Shown here: one piece after another, positions 57,248 through 64,000 of the stretch
Layout: every line of letters begins with the position of its first letter
How positions within the stretch are numbered: position 1 is the stretch's first letter
From: Microbulbifer sp. Q7
GTDB taxonomy: Bacteria > Pseudomonadota > Gammaproteobacteria > Pseudomonadales > Cellvibrionaceae
Assembly (NCBI RefSeq): GCF_001639145.1
Contig: NZ_LROY01000001.1
Span: forward strand, 64,501 to 128,500
Length of the DNA: 64,000 nt
Reading direction: 5' to 3'
The notes under the pieces: generated by a model
Database searches by the model: none
Told to the model about the DNA's origin: nothing
The model's input: the letters and a program-made list of their open reading frames with translations, nothing else
Made by a program: the position numbers and the translations under genes

Positions 57248-58549
57248 CTACTCGATCAAACCCAGCGCCCGCGGCAGAAACTCGCTGATCGCCGGCACCA
57301 GAGTAACCAGCGCCAGCACAGCAAACATCATGAGATACATGGGTAGCAGCGGGCGGATCAGCGCGGTGATCGAGGTCTTGGAGATACTTGCCCCCACAAA
57401 CAGCACACTCCCCACCGGCGGTGTACACAGGCCAATACACAGGTTCAGGATCATCACAATACCGAACTGCAGCGGCGACATGCCCAGCTCGGTCACTACC
57501 GGCAGGAAGATCGGGGTGAAAATCAGCACCGCCGGCGTCATGTCCATAAAGGCACCCACCGCCAACAAGATCAGATTTATCGTGAGCAGAATCAGCAACG
57601 GGTTTTCACTGATGGTGATCAGTGCCTGGCTGATGGTCTGTGGAATGTTCTGATACGACATAATCCACGACATCGCAGACGAGGCCGCAATCAGGAACAT
57701 CACGATCGCCGTGGTTTCAACGGATTTGGTCAACAGTGCCGGCAATTGTGTCAGCTTCACTTCTTTGTACACCACACACGAGAGCAGCAGCGAGTACAGG
57801 ACAGCAATCGCGCTGGCCTCCGTCGCCGTAAAGAAGCCACTGATAATGCCGCCGATCACGATAAAGATCAGGAACAGGCTGGGCACCGCATCCACGGTCT
57901 TGTGCAACGCCTCTTTCAGCGTGGGCTTTTCACCCACCGGATAGCCTTTCGCTTTCGCCCAGATACCGCACACCATCATCAATCCCAGCGCCAACAGTAG
58001 TCCGGGCAAATAGCCGGCAATAAACAGTGCGGCGATGGAAACACCACCGGAGGCGAGGGAGAAAACGATAAGGATGTTACTTGGCGGAATCAAAAGGCCG
58101 GTGGTGGACGAAGCTACGGTCACTGCGGTGTTAAAGTTTTTGTCATAACCCGCCTTGGTCATCGACGGAATCATAAAACCGCCGATAGCCGATGTAGCGG
58201 CCACCGCCGAACCGGAGATAGACCCGAACAGGGTACAACTGATGATGTTCACGAAGGCCAGGCCGCCAGGCAGCATACCTACCAGCACCTTGGCGAAGTC
58301 GATAATTCGGCGGGCGATACCGCCACTGCCCATCAACATACCGGAGAAAATAAAGAACGGAATGGCGAGCAGCGCGAAACTATCAATACCGCTGGCCATA
58401 CGCTGGGCCATGGTAATCATGGCCGGATCAAAATCGATGGTGCACAGCATGGTGAGCACCGTGGCCGCACCAATACTGATGGAGATGGGTACATTCAGGG
58501 CGAGCAGGATCAGAAAACTGACCAATAAAACAATAACAGCGACTTCCAC
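57248..58549 (-). CDS. dctM: TRAP transporter large permease subunit (DctM type)
   Basis: A 433-residue inner-membrane protein with about 12 helices forming the transport channel of a sodium-driven TRAP system. DctM landmarks include GSISGSAVAATSAIGGFMIP and GLLIPPSNILIVFSLASGGVS. The start is a GTG (58549) with GAGGAG upstream, 15 bases after the dctQ stop, so the genes are tightly coupled. With dctP and dctQ it would import an acidic sugar, probably galacturonate or unsaturated uronate, judging by kdgK and uxuB nearby. Confidence 0.95.
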   Translation of the reverse strand: MEVAVIVLLVSFLILLALNVPISISIGAATVLTMLCTIDFDPAMITMAQRMASGIDSFALLAIPFFIFSGMLMGSGGIARRIIDFAKVLVGMLPGGLAFVNIISCTLFGSISGSAVAATSAIGGFMIPSMTKAGYDKNFNTAVTVASSTTGLLIPPSNILIVFSLASGGVSIAALFIAGYLPGLLLALGLMMVCGIWAKAKGYPVGEKPTLKEALHKTVDAVPSLFLIFIVIGGIISGFFTATEASAIAVLYSLLLSCVVYKEVKLTQLPALLTKSVETTAIVMFLIAASSAMSWIMSYQNIPQTISQALITISENPLLILLTINLILLAVGAFMDMTPAVLIFTPIFLPVVTELGMSPLQFGIVMILNLCIGLCTPPVGSVLFVGASISKTSITALIRPLLPMYLMMFAVLALVTLVPAISEFLPRALGLIE

Positions 58550-58564
58550 AGTGGCTCTCCTCGC

Positions 58565-59149
58565 TTAGGCTTCGACGGCAGCTTCGGGCTGCTTTTGTTG
58601 TTTATTTTGCGCAACCGCTGCAGTTTCTCCGGCGCTGTCTTCGGTATAGGGGTGTACGCCAGAATCGAACTCGGAAGGCAGCTCTTCTTTTGTCGTCACC
58701 AGCTCAATCAGGTGGTCGATGGAGAACAGGCAGATCAACAGGCCAGAAAGAGGCAGCACACTGTACACATAGCCCATGGGAAGATTCAGGGCGGCGGAGG
58801 TTTGCTCCAGCTCAAAGGTGAGCAGCATCAACTTGGCACCACCGTAGACCATCGCCAGCGCAGCGAAAGCGAAACACACCGACACCACAAAAATCTGTAA
58901 TGCGCGGCGCTTGGCCCCGTGCAAGGCGTTGCTCAGTAAATCGATACCCAGGTGCGATCGCTTGCGATAGGCGTAAGCGCCCCCGAGGAGACCAATCCAC
59001 ACCAGCAGATACCGCGCAACCTCTTCGGTGTAGGAGCTCGGCTGCATGGGCAGGAAGCGGGTGAGGATCTGCCAGGTCACATCCAGTACCATCAGTGCCA
59101 GCAGCGCACCGAGCACATAGCCCAGGGCCTTCTCAATTTTCTGCATCAT
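58565..59149 (-). CDS. dctQ: TRAP transporter small permease subunit (DctQ type)
   Basis: A 194-residue inner-membrane protein with four helices, the small partner of DctM. ILTRFLPMQPSSYTEEVARYLLVWIGLLGGAYAYRKR is split by family landmarks: the EE(V/L)ARY motif and a basic loop before LGIDLL. A charged C-terminal tail of about 50 residues is longer than usual and probably disordered. It lies 42 bases after dctP. Confidence 0.93.
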   Translation of the reverse strand: MMQKIEKALGYVLGALLALMVLDVTWQILTRFLPMQPSSYTEEVARYLLVWIGLLGGAYAYRKRSHLGIDLLSNALHGAKRRALQIFVVSVCFAFAALAMVYGGAKLMLLTFELEQTSAALNLPMGYVYSVLPLSGLLICLFSIDHLIELVTTKEELPSEFDSGVHPYTEDSAGETAAVAQNKQQKQPEAAVEA

Positions 59150-59191
59150 CTTGCGCCTTCCACTTTTATTTTTTTCGAGGCCGTTATTCTG

Positions 59192-60184
59192 TTAGTTGAT
59201 TGCTTTGATCTGATCCAGCAGCGCACCCACGCTGGTGCCCTGGTAGCTGTCGTGCAGGGGTTTCACCGCATCGATAAAGGGCTGCTTGTCCGGATAGATC
59301 ACTTCAACCCCGGCGGCTTTTACCGCAGCCAGTGATTCCTCCGTAGACTCCTGCCACAACTTGCGCTGGTAGGCCACCGCCTCTTCCACCGCCTGGTCCA
59401 GCCACGCCTGTTGCTGCGACGACAGTTTGTTCCAAACCTCGGTGCTGATCAGCAACAGGTCCGGCACATAGGTGTGCTCATCCAGGGTGTAGTACTTGGA
59501 AACTTCGTAGTGTTTGGACAGGTAAAAGCTCGGCGGGTTGTTCTCGGCACCATTAACCACCCCCTGCTGCAGGGCGGTATACAACTCGCCCCAGCTCACC
59601 GGGGTGGCGGCCCCGCCCAGGGTGTTGACCATTTTGATAGCGGTCTGGCTGTTCTGAACGCGGATTTTCTGGCCGTTAAGATCTGCGGGGGTCTGCACCG
59701 CAATATCGTTCATGTAGAAGCTGCGGCTGCCGGCATCGAGATAACCGAGCCCGCGCAGGCGCGCACGCTCACAGGCAACCAGCAACTCCTTGCCGATCGG
59801 GCTCTGCAGCACGCTCCAGAAGTGTTCGGAATCGCGGAATACATAGGGCAGGTTGAAGATTTTCATCTCCGGCACAAACCCTTCCATAGGGCTGGCGGAG
59901 ACTTTGGTCATGGCCAGGCTACCGATCTGCAGCAACTCGATCAGTTCCCGTTCACTGCCCAGCTGACCGCCGGAATAGATATCGATGCGCATGGTATCGC
60001 CGGACAGCGCCTGCAGACGCTCATCCATAAACACCATGGCGCGATGTACGGAGTGCTGCTGGTCCAGGGTGTGCGCCAGCTTGAGGGCGAGCTGGTCTTC
60101 CTGAAAGCCACAGCTGGCCACCAATAGTGCAGCTGTCGCCACGGCCGCGGTGCGCATCTGGCACCAGACTTTTCTCATGATCAT
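59192..60184 (-). CDS. dctP: TRAP transporter substrate-binding protein (DctP type), predicted lipoprotein
   Basis: A 330-residue periplasmic binding protein. Family signs are LAHTLDQQHSVHRA near the start, the Arg of KIRVQNSQTAIKMVNTLGG that holds the substrate carboxylate, and VVNGAENNPPSFYLSKHYEVSKYY. The signal peptide ends in LLVASC, a lipobox, so the protein may be lipid-anchored; most TRAP binding proteins are free. Sequence type and context (KdgK, UxuB, pectinases) suggest a uronate ligand. An ACCAGATTGGT palindrome lies about 80-95 bases upstream. Confidence 0.92.
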   Translation of the reverse strand: MIMRKVWCQMRTAAVATAALLVASCGFQEDQLALKLAHTLDQQHSVHRAMVFMDERLQALSGDTMRIDIYSGGQLGSERELIELLQIGSLAMTKVSASPMEGFVPEMKIFNLPYVFRDSEHFWSVLQSPIGKELLVACERARLRGLGYLDAGSRSFYMNDIAVQTPADLNGQKIRVQNSQTAIKMVNTLGGAATPVSWGELYTALQQGVVNGAENNPPSFYLSKHYEVSKYYTLDEHTYVPDLLLISTEVWNKLSSQQQAWLDQAVEEAVAYQRKLWQESTEESLAAVKAAGVEVIYPDKQPFIDAVKPLHDSYQGTSVGALLDQIKAIN

Positions 60185-60264
60185 CGGTTTGACCTGTTAT
60201 TTATTTTTTATCGGGTACAGGTTTTCTGGTTCCAAGCGCTGGCGAGCACCCAGGTGTCGTCGGC

Positions 60265-60280
60265 AGACCAGATTGGTCAT
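60265..60280. promoter_or_regulatory. Operator candidate GACCA-GAT-TGGTC upstream of dctP
   Basis: A perfect palindrome about a three-base centre, overlapping the kdgK stop codon and 80-95 bases before the dctP start. It shares the ACCAGATTGGT core with 50230. Confidence 0.6.
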
Positions 60281-61263
60281 ACCATCGTAACAACTTGTTT
60301 GCTGGTGACGCAATCTTCAATTTCCGCGGCCGCCATGCAGGTGGCGCGGGGGATGATGGCGCCGCGGTATCCGATCACCTGCGCCGCACAGCGATTGCCC
60401 GCCGCCACACTGGCCTGCGGGCTGGCGCCCTGCAGGCGCGCCGCCAGATAGCCCGCATTGAAGGAGTCACCGGCACCGGTGGTATCCACCACACGCGGGA
60501 CCGGCGGCACGTCAATCGCGGTCAGTTCACCCTCTAGCTGCAGCAGCACCGGTTCGGCGCCGCGCTTGATCACCAGCTCCGCAATTCCAAGGCTGGAATT
60601 GCGTTTCAAACAACTGCCTGCACGCTTGTCGCCCCACAGCGCCTGCTCGTCCTCAAAGGTCAGCAGAGCCATATCCGTCTGCTGCAGAAACTGACTCGTC
60701 ACTGCCCGCGCGGCGTCAGCGGAAGCCCACAGCCGCGGCCGGTAGTTGCTATCAAACGCCACGCGCCCGCCCTGCCCGCGATATTCCTCCAGGAATACCA
60801 GCAGTTCAGCGCGCGCCTCTTCGCCCATGATGGCAAGGGTAATACCGGAGAGATAAAGACAGTCCATGGTGCGCAAGTGCGCCTTCAGGACCTCGCGACG
60901 GTCCGCATCCGCAAACAGTTCCCGGGCAGGCGCCTGGCCACGCCAGTAGGTGAAATAGCGCTCGCCGTCCGGTGTGTTCCGGATCATGTACAGCCCCGGA
61001 CAGCGGCCCGGCAAACGCGCGATGGCGGAGGTAGCAATACCCTCCTCGGCCAGACGAGCAAGCACTTCCTCACTGTACGGGTCATCGCCCAGAAGGGTTA
61101 CATAGCTGACACTGACACCGCCGCGGGCGATGTACACCGCGGTGTTGTAGGTATCGCCCGCATAAGATTGCGCCAGCAGCGGCTTGTCGCCGCCGGACCG
61201 CCCCTGAACCGACGCCTGCGGCGCCAGTTCCACCATAACTTCTCCCAGTGCTGCCAGCTTCAC
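60277..61263 (-). CDS. kdgK: 2-keto-3-deoxygluconate kinase KdgK (PfkB family)
   Basis: Phosphorylates 2-keto-3-deoxygluconate to KDPG, the common exit of galacturonate, glucuronate and unsaturated uronate breakdown into the Entner-Doudoroff aldolase step. It is a 328-residue ribokinase-fold sugar kinase. GEVMVEL and the glycine-rich GGDKPLLAQSYAGDTYNTAVY block open it, and the C-terminal VDTTGAGDSFNAGYLA holds the catalytic base and anion hole. I use the GTG at 61263 (GAGGTG upstream), giving MKLAALGEVMVEL; an earlier frame start adds 24 non-conserved residues. The other PfkB kinases remain possible, but context supports KdgK. Confidence 0.9.
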   Translation of the reverse strand: MKLAALGEVMVELAPQASVQGRSGGDKPLLAQSYAGDTYNTAVYIARGGVSVSYVTLLGDDPYSEEVLARLAEEGIATSAIARLPGRCPGLYMIRNTPDGERYFTYWRGQAPARELFADADRREVLKAHLRTMDCLYLSGITLAIMGEEARAELLVFLEEYRGQGGRVAFDSNYRPRLWASADAARAVTSQFLQQTDMALLTFEDEQALWGDKRAGSCLKRNSSLGIAELVIKRGAEPVLLQLEGELTAIDVPPVPRVVDTTGAGDSFNAGYLAARLQGASPQASVAAGNRCAAQVIGYRGAIIPRATCMAAAEIEDCVTSKQVVTMV

Positions 61264-61744
61264 GGCGTTCACCTCTGTTGTATTTATCGTCGCCAGCCCG
61301 GCGGTTGCGCCAACCACGCACCAAGGCCTTACCAAAAAATTGCAATAGGTATAACCAATTTGGCAGGGCGAGGCAACTATTCTGCGCCACTCTCAAGGAG
61401 TTCGCTAAGCTACCTGCCAGGAAATCTGCTCAAATTTAGCGCAACCTCAACTGGTAATGCCACCTTACCAGATTATTCAGGTTTTCTACTGGATTGCAAC
61501 CAGATTGCAACTGAATTGACAGAAGCCAACTGACAAACTTTGCGAACAACTTCTATGGGATGCAGGAATTCGCTAGAATCGCCAGGATATTGGGACTGGT
61601 GGTCAGACAGGTTGCATCCTTATTGGATCCAACAGACACCATTGAACGCGATATCCCGCGACAACCGGCCCTCAGCCAAGGGGCTGAGCCGGTCGCAGCC
61701 CGATTCACTCACAGACCTTATTTATATACAGGGGCGCGATACCC
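61264..61744. other. Divergent kdgK-gntR regulatory region
   Basis: About 480 bases with several copies of a shared motif: ACCAATTTGGC (61355), ACCAGATTATT (61467) and ACCAGATTGCA (61499). The last lies in an 11-bp-period repeat of ATTGCAAC/ATTGAC from 61493. GGTAA-N7-TTACC spans 61453-61469. No gene is seen. The layout suits binding of the adjacent GntR protein to both promoters. Confidence 0.55.
61352..61366. promoter_or_regulatory. Operator candidate TAACCA-ATT-TGGCAG upstream of kdgK
   Basis: A one-mismatch version of the palindromes at 50227 and 60265, 89 bases before the kdgK start, a spacing like that of the dctP site. Confidence 0.5.
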
Positions 61745-62452
61745 GTGGAACTGCAAGCAGTAAAAGCCGAAAGACTCTATTTAAAAGTTGCCGAGCAGCT
61801 CTCGGGGCTGATCACCAGCGGGTCGATCAAGCCAGGGGAGCGCCTGCCATCGGAACGGGTACTGGCAGAAAAGCTCGGGGTCAGCCGCCCCACCATTCGG
61901 GAAGCGATGATTGCCCTGGAAATTTCTGGTGTGATCGAGATCCGCACCGGCTCCGGTATCTACGCCACACAGAAACAGTACCAGCAGGCACAACCGGAAA
62001 TCGGCGATAAGGGTGTCGGCCCCTTCGAAATTCTGGAAACCCGCTTCATTATCGAGTCGGAAGCCTGCGCACTGGCAGCGGCCCGTATTAGCGGCGAGCA
62101 GATCCGCGAGCTCAAAAAAGTGCTCAAGGAGATGGAAGAAGAGGAAAGTCGCGCGGACGCGTCAGAAAAGGCAGACTGGAAGTTCCACAGCATTATCGCC
62201 GAGGCCTCCCAGAACACCGCGATCATCGGCATCGTTAACTGGTTGTGGGAACTGCGCAATCAGTCGGAACTCAGCACCGGATTTATGGAGCGGCTGCGCG
62301 CGGAAGGTGTTCATCCCTCCATTGAAGACCACCGCAAGATTATTCTGGCGCTGGAACAGCGCAATCCGGAAAAGGCCCGAGCGGCCATGCGCAACCATAT
62401 TGATAACGCCACTGCAGCAGCGGCAACCTACTTTGAACAGGACCCAGCATAA
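61745..62452 (+). CDS. FadR-family GntR transcriptional regulator, probable uronate regulator
   Basis: A 235-residue regulator. The N-terminal winged helix (residues ~10-75) has the GntR signature IKPGERLPSERVLAEKLGVSRPTIREAMIALE. The C-terminal all-helical FCD domain has the metal/ligand residues in ETRFIIESEAC, DWKFHSIIAEAS and EDHRKIILALE. This is the subgroup with ExuR/UxuR-type regulators, which release DNA on binding a uronate or keto-deoxy sugar. The start is a GTG after AGGGG. It lies between kdgK (divergent) and uxuB (convergent) and is the prime candidate to bind the ACCA-N3-TGGT sites. Confidence 0.9.
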   Translation: MELQAVKAERLYLKVAEQLSGLITSGSIKPGERLPSERVLAEKLGVSRPTIREAMIALEISGVIEIRTGSGIYATQKQYQQAQPEIGDKGVGPFEILETRFIIESEACALAAARISGEQIRELKKVLKEMEEEESRADASEKADWKFHSIIAEASQNTAIIGIVNWLWELRNQSELSTGFMERLRAEGVHPSIEDHRKIILALEQRNPEKARAAMRNHIDNATAAAATYFEQDPA

Positions 62453-62492
62453 GCTGGGTATTGACCAGTAGCGCGCCACTGCGATCCGTGCG

Positions 62493-63944
62493 CTACCGCA
62501 GCTCCCTCAACAGCACTGCCAGAGCCGACCTGGCTCCCCCCTCGATCATCAGCGCCAGCTGATTGCGCACCCCAGTGACAAAATACTCGCTTTGCAGTAG
62601 CGCGGCAGGCACGATACCAGAGTGCGTCAACAGTGCCGCCACATGGTCGCGCGCTGGAAATTCCTGCTGATTTTTCTGGCGCTTGAGCATTGCCACCAGC
62701 GGCTGAGCCGCGCGATCCCGAAGGGGAAAACCCTGTTCTGAAAAGGTCCCGAGAAACACATACGCGAGCCAAGCGGCCATAACACCGGTGAGCAATGGAC
62801 TCTGCTCGCCGCGACGAAGACGCTCCACTAATGGCTCAAGAATGCGTTGGGGTAGTTTCTGGCTACTATCGGAAGCCACCTGCTGGCAGGTATAGGGCAC
62901 TTCGGGATTGGAGAAGCGGTTGAGCAACGTGGAACAGTAGCGCTCGAAATCGATATCCGGCAGCGTCTCCAGCGTGGGCAGTATTTCCCTGCGCATCAGC
63001 GCCATTACAAACTGGCGAATTTGCGGGTCGGCTGCAGCCTCGTAGATGCAGGTGTACCCCGCCAGCGCTCCGATAAAAGCGAGCGCTGAATGACTGCCGT
63101 TCAGTAAGCGCAATTTCATCCGCTCGTAGGGGGCGACATCGTCCACCACACTGACACCCACCGAGCGCCAGTCCGGCGTGGGCGCAATGAAGTTGCCCTC
63201 AATCACCCACTGGCGAAAGCTTTCACTCAGTAAACAGGCGGTATCACGGTAACCCGCACGCTCCTGAATACTTTCGGCAATGGGCTCGCTGGTGGCCGGC
63301 ACCATGCAGTCCACCATGGTGCTGCAAAAACCGATTTCTCTCAGCATCCAGGTGGCGAGACCGCTGTCCTGCAGACGCGCCGCGCTCAGCAGGCAATCTC
63401 GTAGTAATGCGCCATTGTTCGGCAGGTTGTCACAGCTCAACAGATTAAAACCGGGTAGCCCTCGATCACGGCGAAGGCGACAAGCCGCCAGTAAGAAGCC
63501 CACCAGAGTTTTGGGCGTCGCCGGATGCAATACATCGTGCTCGATATCTGGGTGGGAAAGATCCAGCGCACGCCCGCCGGGCTTCAGGCAATAGCCTTTC
63601 TCGGTGACAGTGACCGTCACCACATGGGTGGACTCTGCAGCCAACGCCACGATCACTGCGGCGGGATTCTCTGGCGCAACCAGAACATTCGCTACAGATC
63701 CGACCACACGTAGATTTTCTCTACCCGAAGTTCGCTCGCACAGAGTGTACAGACAGTTCTGCGACTGCATCCGATCGCGTACATCCGGGTTGCGCAAGCT
63801 CACCGCGGTGATACGCCAGTCACCGCCGGACTTGCGCAATATGTCATCCACGTACACCGCCTGGTGAGCGCGATGAAAATTGCCGATACCAATATGCACG
63901 ATGCCACAACCGTGTTCCGCGGGATTGTAACCGGGCATGGACAC
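62493..63944 (-). CDS. uxuB: Fructuronate reductase UxuB (mannitol dehydrogenase family)
   Basis: Reduces D-fructuronate with NADH to D-mannonate in the glucuronate branch leading to KDG. The 483-residue polyol dehydrogenase has GIGNFHRAHQAVY at the Rossmann start, TVTEKGYC, LLSCDNLPNNG, ESFRQWVIEGNF, MKLRLLNGSHSALAF with the catalytic Lys region, and SSQKLPQRILEP; each closely follows E. coli UxuB. The start may be this GTG or the ATG two codons on (63938); both have poor ribosome sites. A tagaturonate reductase role is less likely. The gene converges on the GntR gene, and its promoter lies near the window end. Confidence 0.9.
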   Translation of the reverse strand: MSMPGYNPAEHGCGIVHIGIGNFHRAHQAVYVDDILRKSGGDWRITAVSLRNPDVRDRMQSQNCLYTLCERTSGRENLRVVGSVANVLVAPENPAAVIVALAAESTHVVTVTVTEKGYCLKPGGRALDLSHPDIEHDVLHPATPKTLVGFLLAACRLRRDRGLPGFNLLSCDNLPNNGALLRDCLLSAARLQDSGLATWMLREIGFCSTMVDCMVPATSEPIAESIQERAGYRDTACLLSESFRQWVIEGNFIAPTPDWRSVGVSVVDDVAPYERMKLRLLNGSHSALAFIGALAGYTCIYEAAADPQIRQFVMALMRREILPTLETLPDIDFERYCSTLLNRFSNPEVPYTCQQVASDSSQKLPQRILEPLVERLRRGEQSPLLTGVMAAWLAYVFLGTFSEQGFPLRDRAAQPLVAMLKRQKNQQEFPARDHVAALLTHSGIVPAALLQSEYFVTGVRNQLALMIEGGARSALAVLLRELR

Positions 63945-64000
63945 TCGATTGCCAAGGGTATTCCGCTTTTCTGAAAGCGACTTTAAAAACTGCAGATAAA

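Overview
The window reads as chromosomal DNA of a marine, polysaccharide-degrading gammaproteobacterium of the Cellvibrionales type; a Microbulbifer-like organism is the best guess. This rests on long polyserine linkers in secreted pectinases, a GH50 agarase-type enzyme, a rhombosortase with a GlyGly-CTERM substrate, and a GC-rich gammaproteobacterial core (rpsU-yqeY-dnaG-rpoD, prkA-yeaH-spoVR, tsaD-folB-folK). The species is inferred from gene content, not from a search.

Layout. 1-1.6 kb: end of rsmA and then apaH. 1.9-5.4 kb: a very large secreted pullulanase with a GlyGly-CTERM tail. 5.5-7.6 kb: a CPBP membrane protease and galE, both on the minus strand. 8-13 kb: the stress-type operon prkA-yeaH-spoVR, with a nested palindromic element in the prkA-yeaH gap. 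13.1-14.2 kb: an HTH/pseudo-receiver regulator and, divergent from it, a probable small RNA with its own promoter and terminator. 14.2-18.6 kb: cca, a pteridine reductase-like SDR, a phosphoribosyltransferase, and a divergent HxlR regulator/old yellow enzyme pair. 18.7-21.1 kb: GH50 enzyme. 21.2-28.7 kb: folK-folB-tsaD on the minus strand, divergent from the macromolecular synthesis operon rpsU-yqeY-dnaG-rpoD. 28.8-41.3 kb: dgkA, an autotransporter, a CAU-anticodon tRNA that looks like tRNA-Ile2, an MFS transporter, a DUF3298-type lipoprotein, an unrecognised two-gene unit (33.8-36.2 kb), a SWIM/SNF2 helicase, an LpxR-type lipid A deacylase and the rhombosortase. 41.3-42.7 kb: two unannotated-size small ORFs and an FMN reductase.

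42.8-63.9 kb is a pectin/uronate utilisation region. A lipoprotein PL10 pectate lyase and a secreted protein with two PL1 pectate lyase domains plus carbohydrate-binding modules would cut polygalacturonate. A TonB-dependent receptor and a large FnIII surface lipoprotein would bind and import oligomers. A TRAP transporter (dctPQM) would carry uronates over the inner membrane. KdgK and UxuB act in the uronate-to-KDG-to-KDPG route. A FadR-family GntR regulator lies among them, and a recurring palindrome ACCA-GAT-TGGT upstream of several of these genes is a candidate operator. An alkylsulfatase-type metallohydrolase sits inside the region with no obvious link to pectin.

The most promising undescribed items are the 33.8-36.2 kb pair (an alpha/beta-hydrolase-like protein with a probable membrane-inserting tail, plus a soluble partner), the ~180-nt small RNA upstream of cca, and the pectin operator set.
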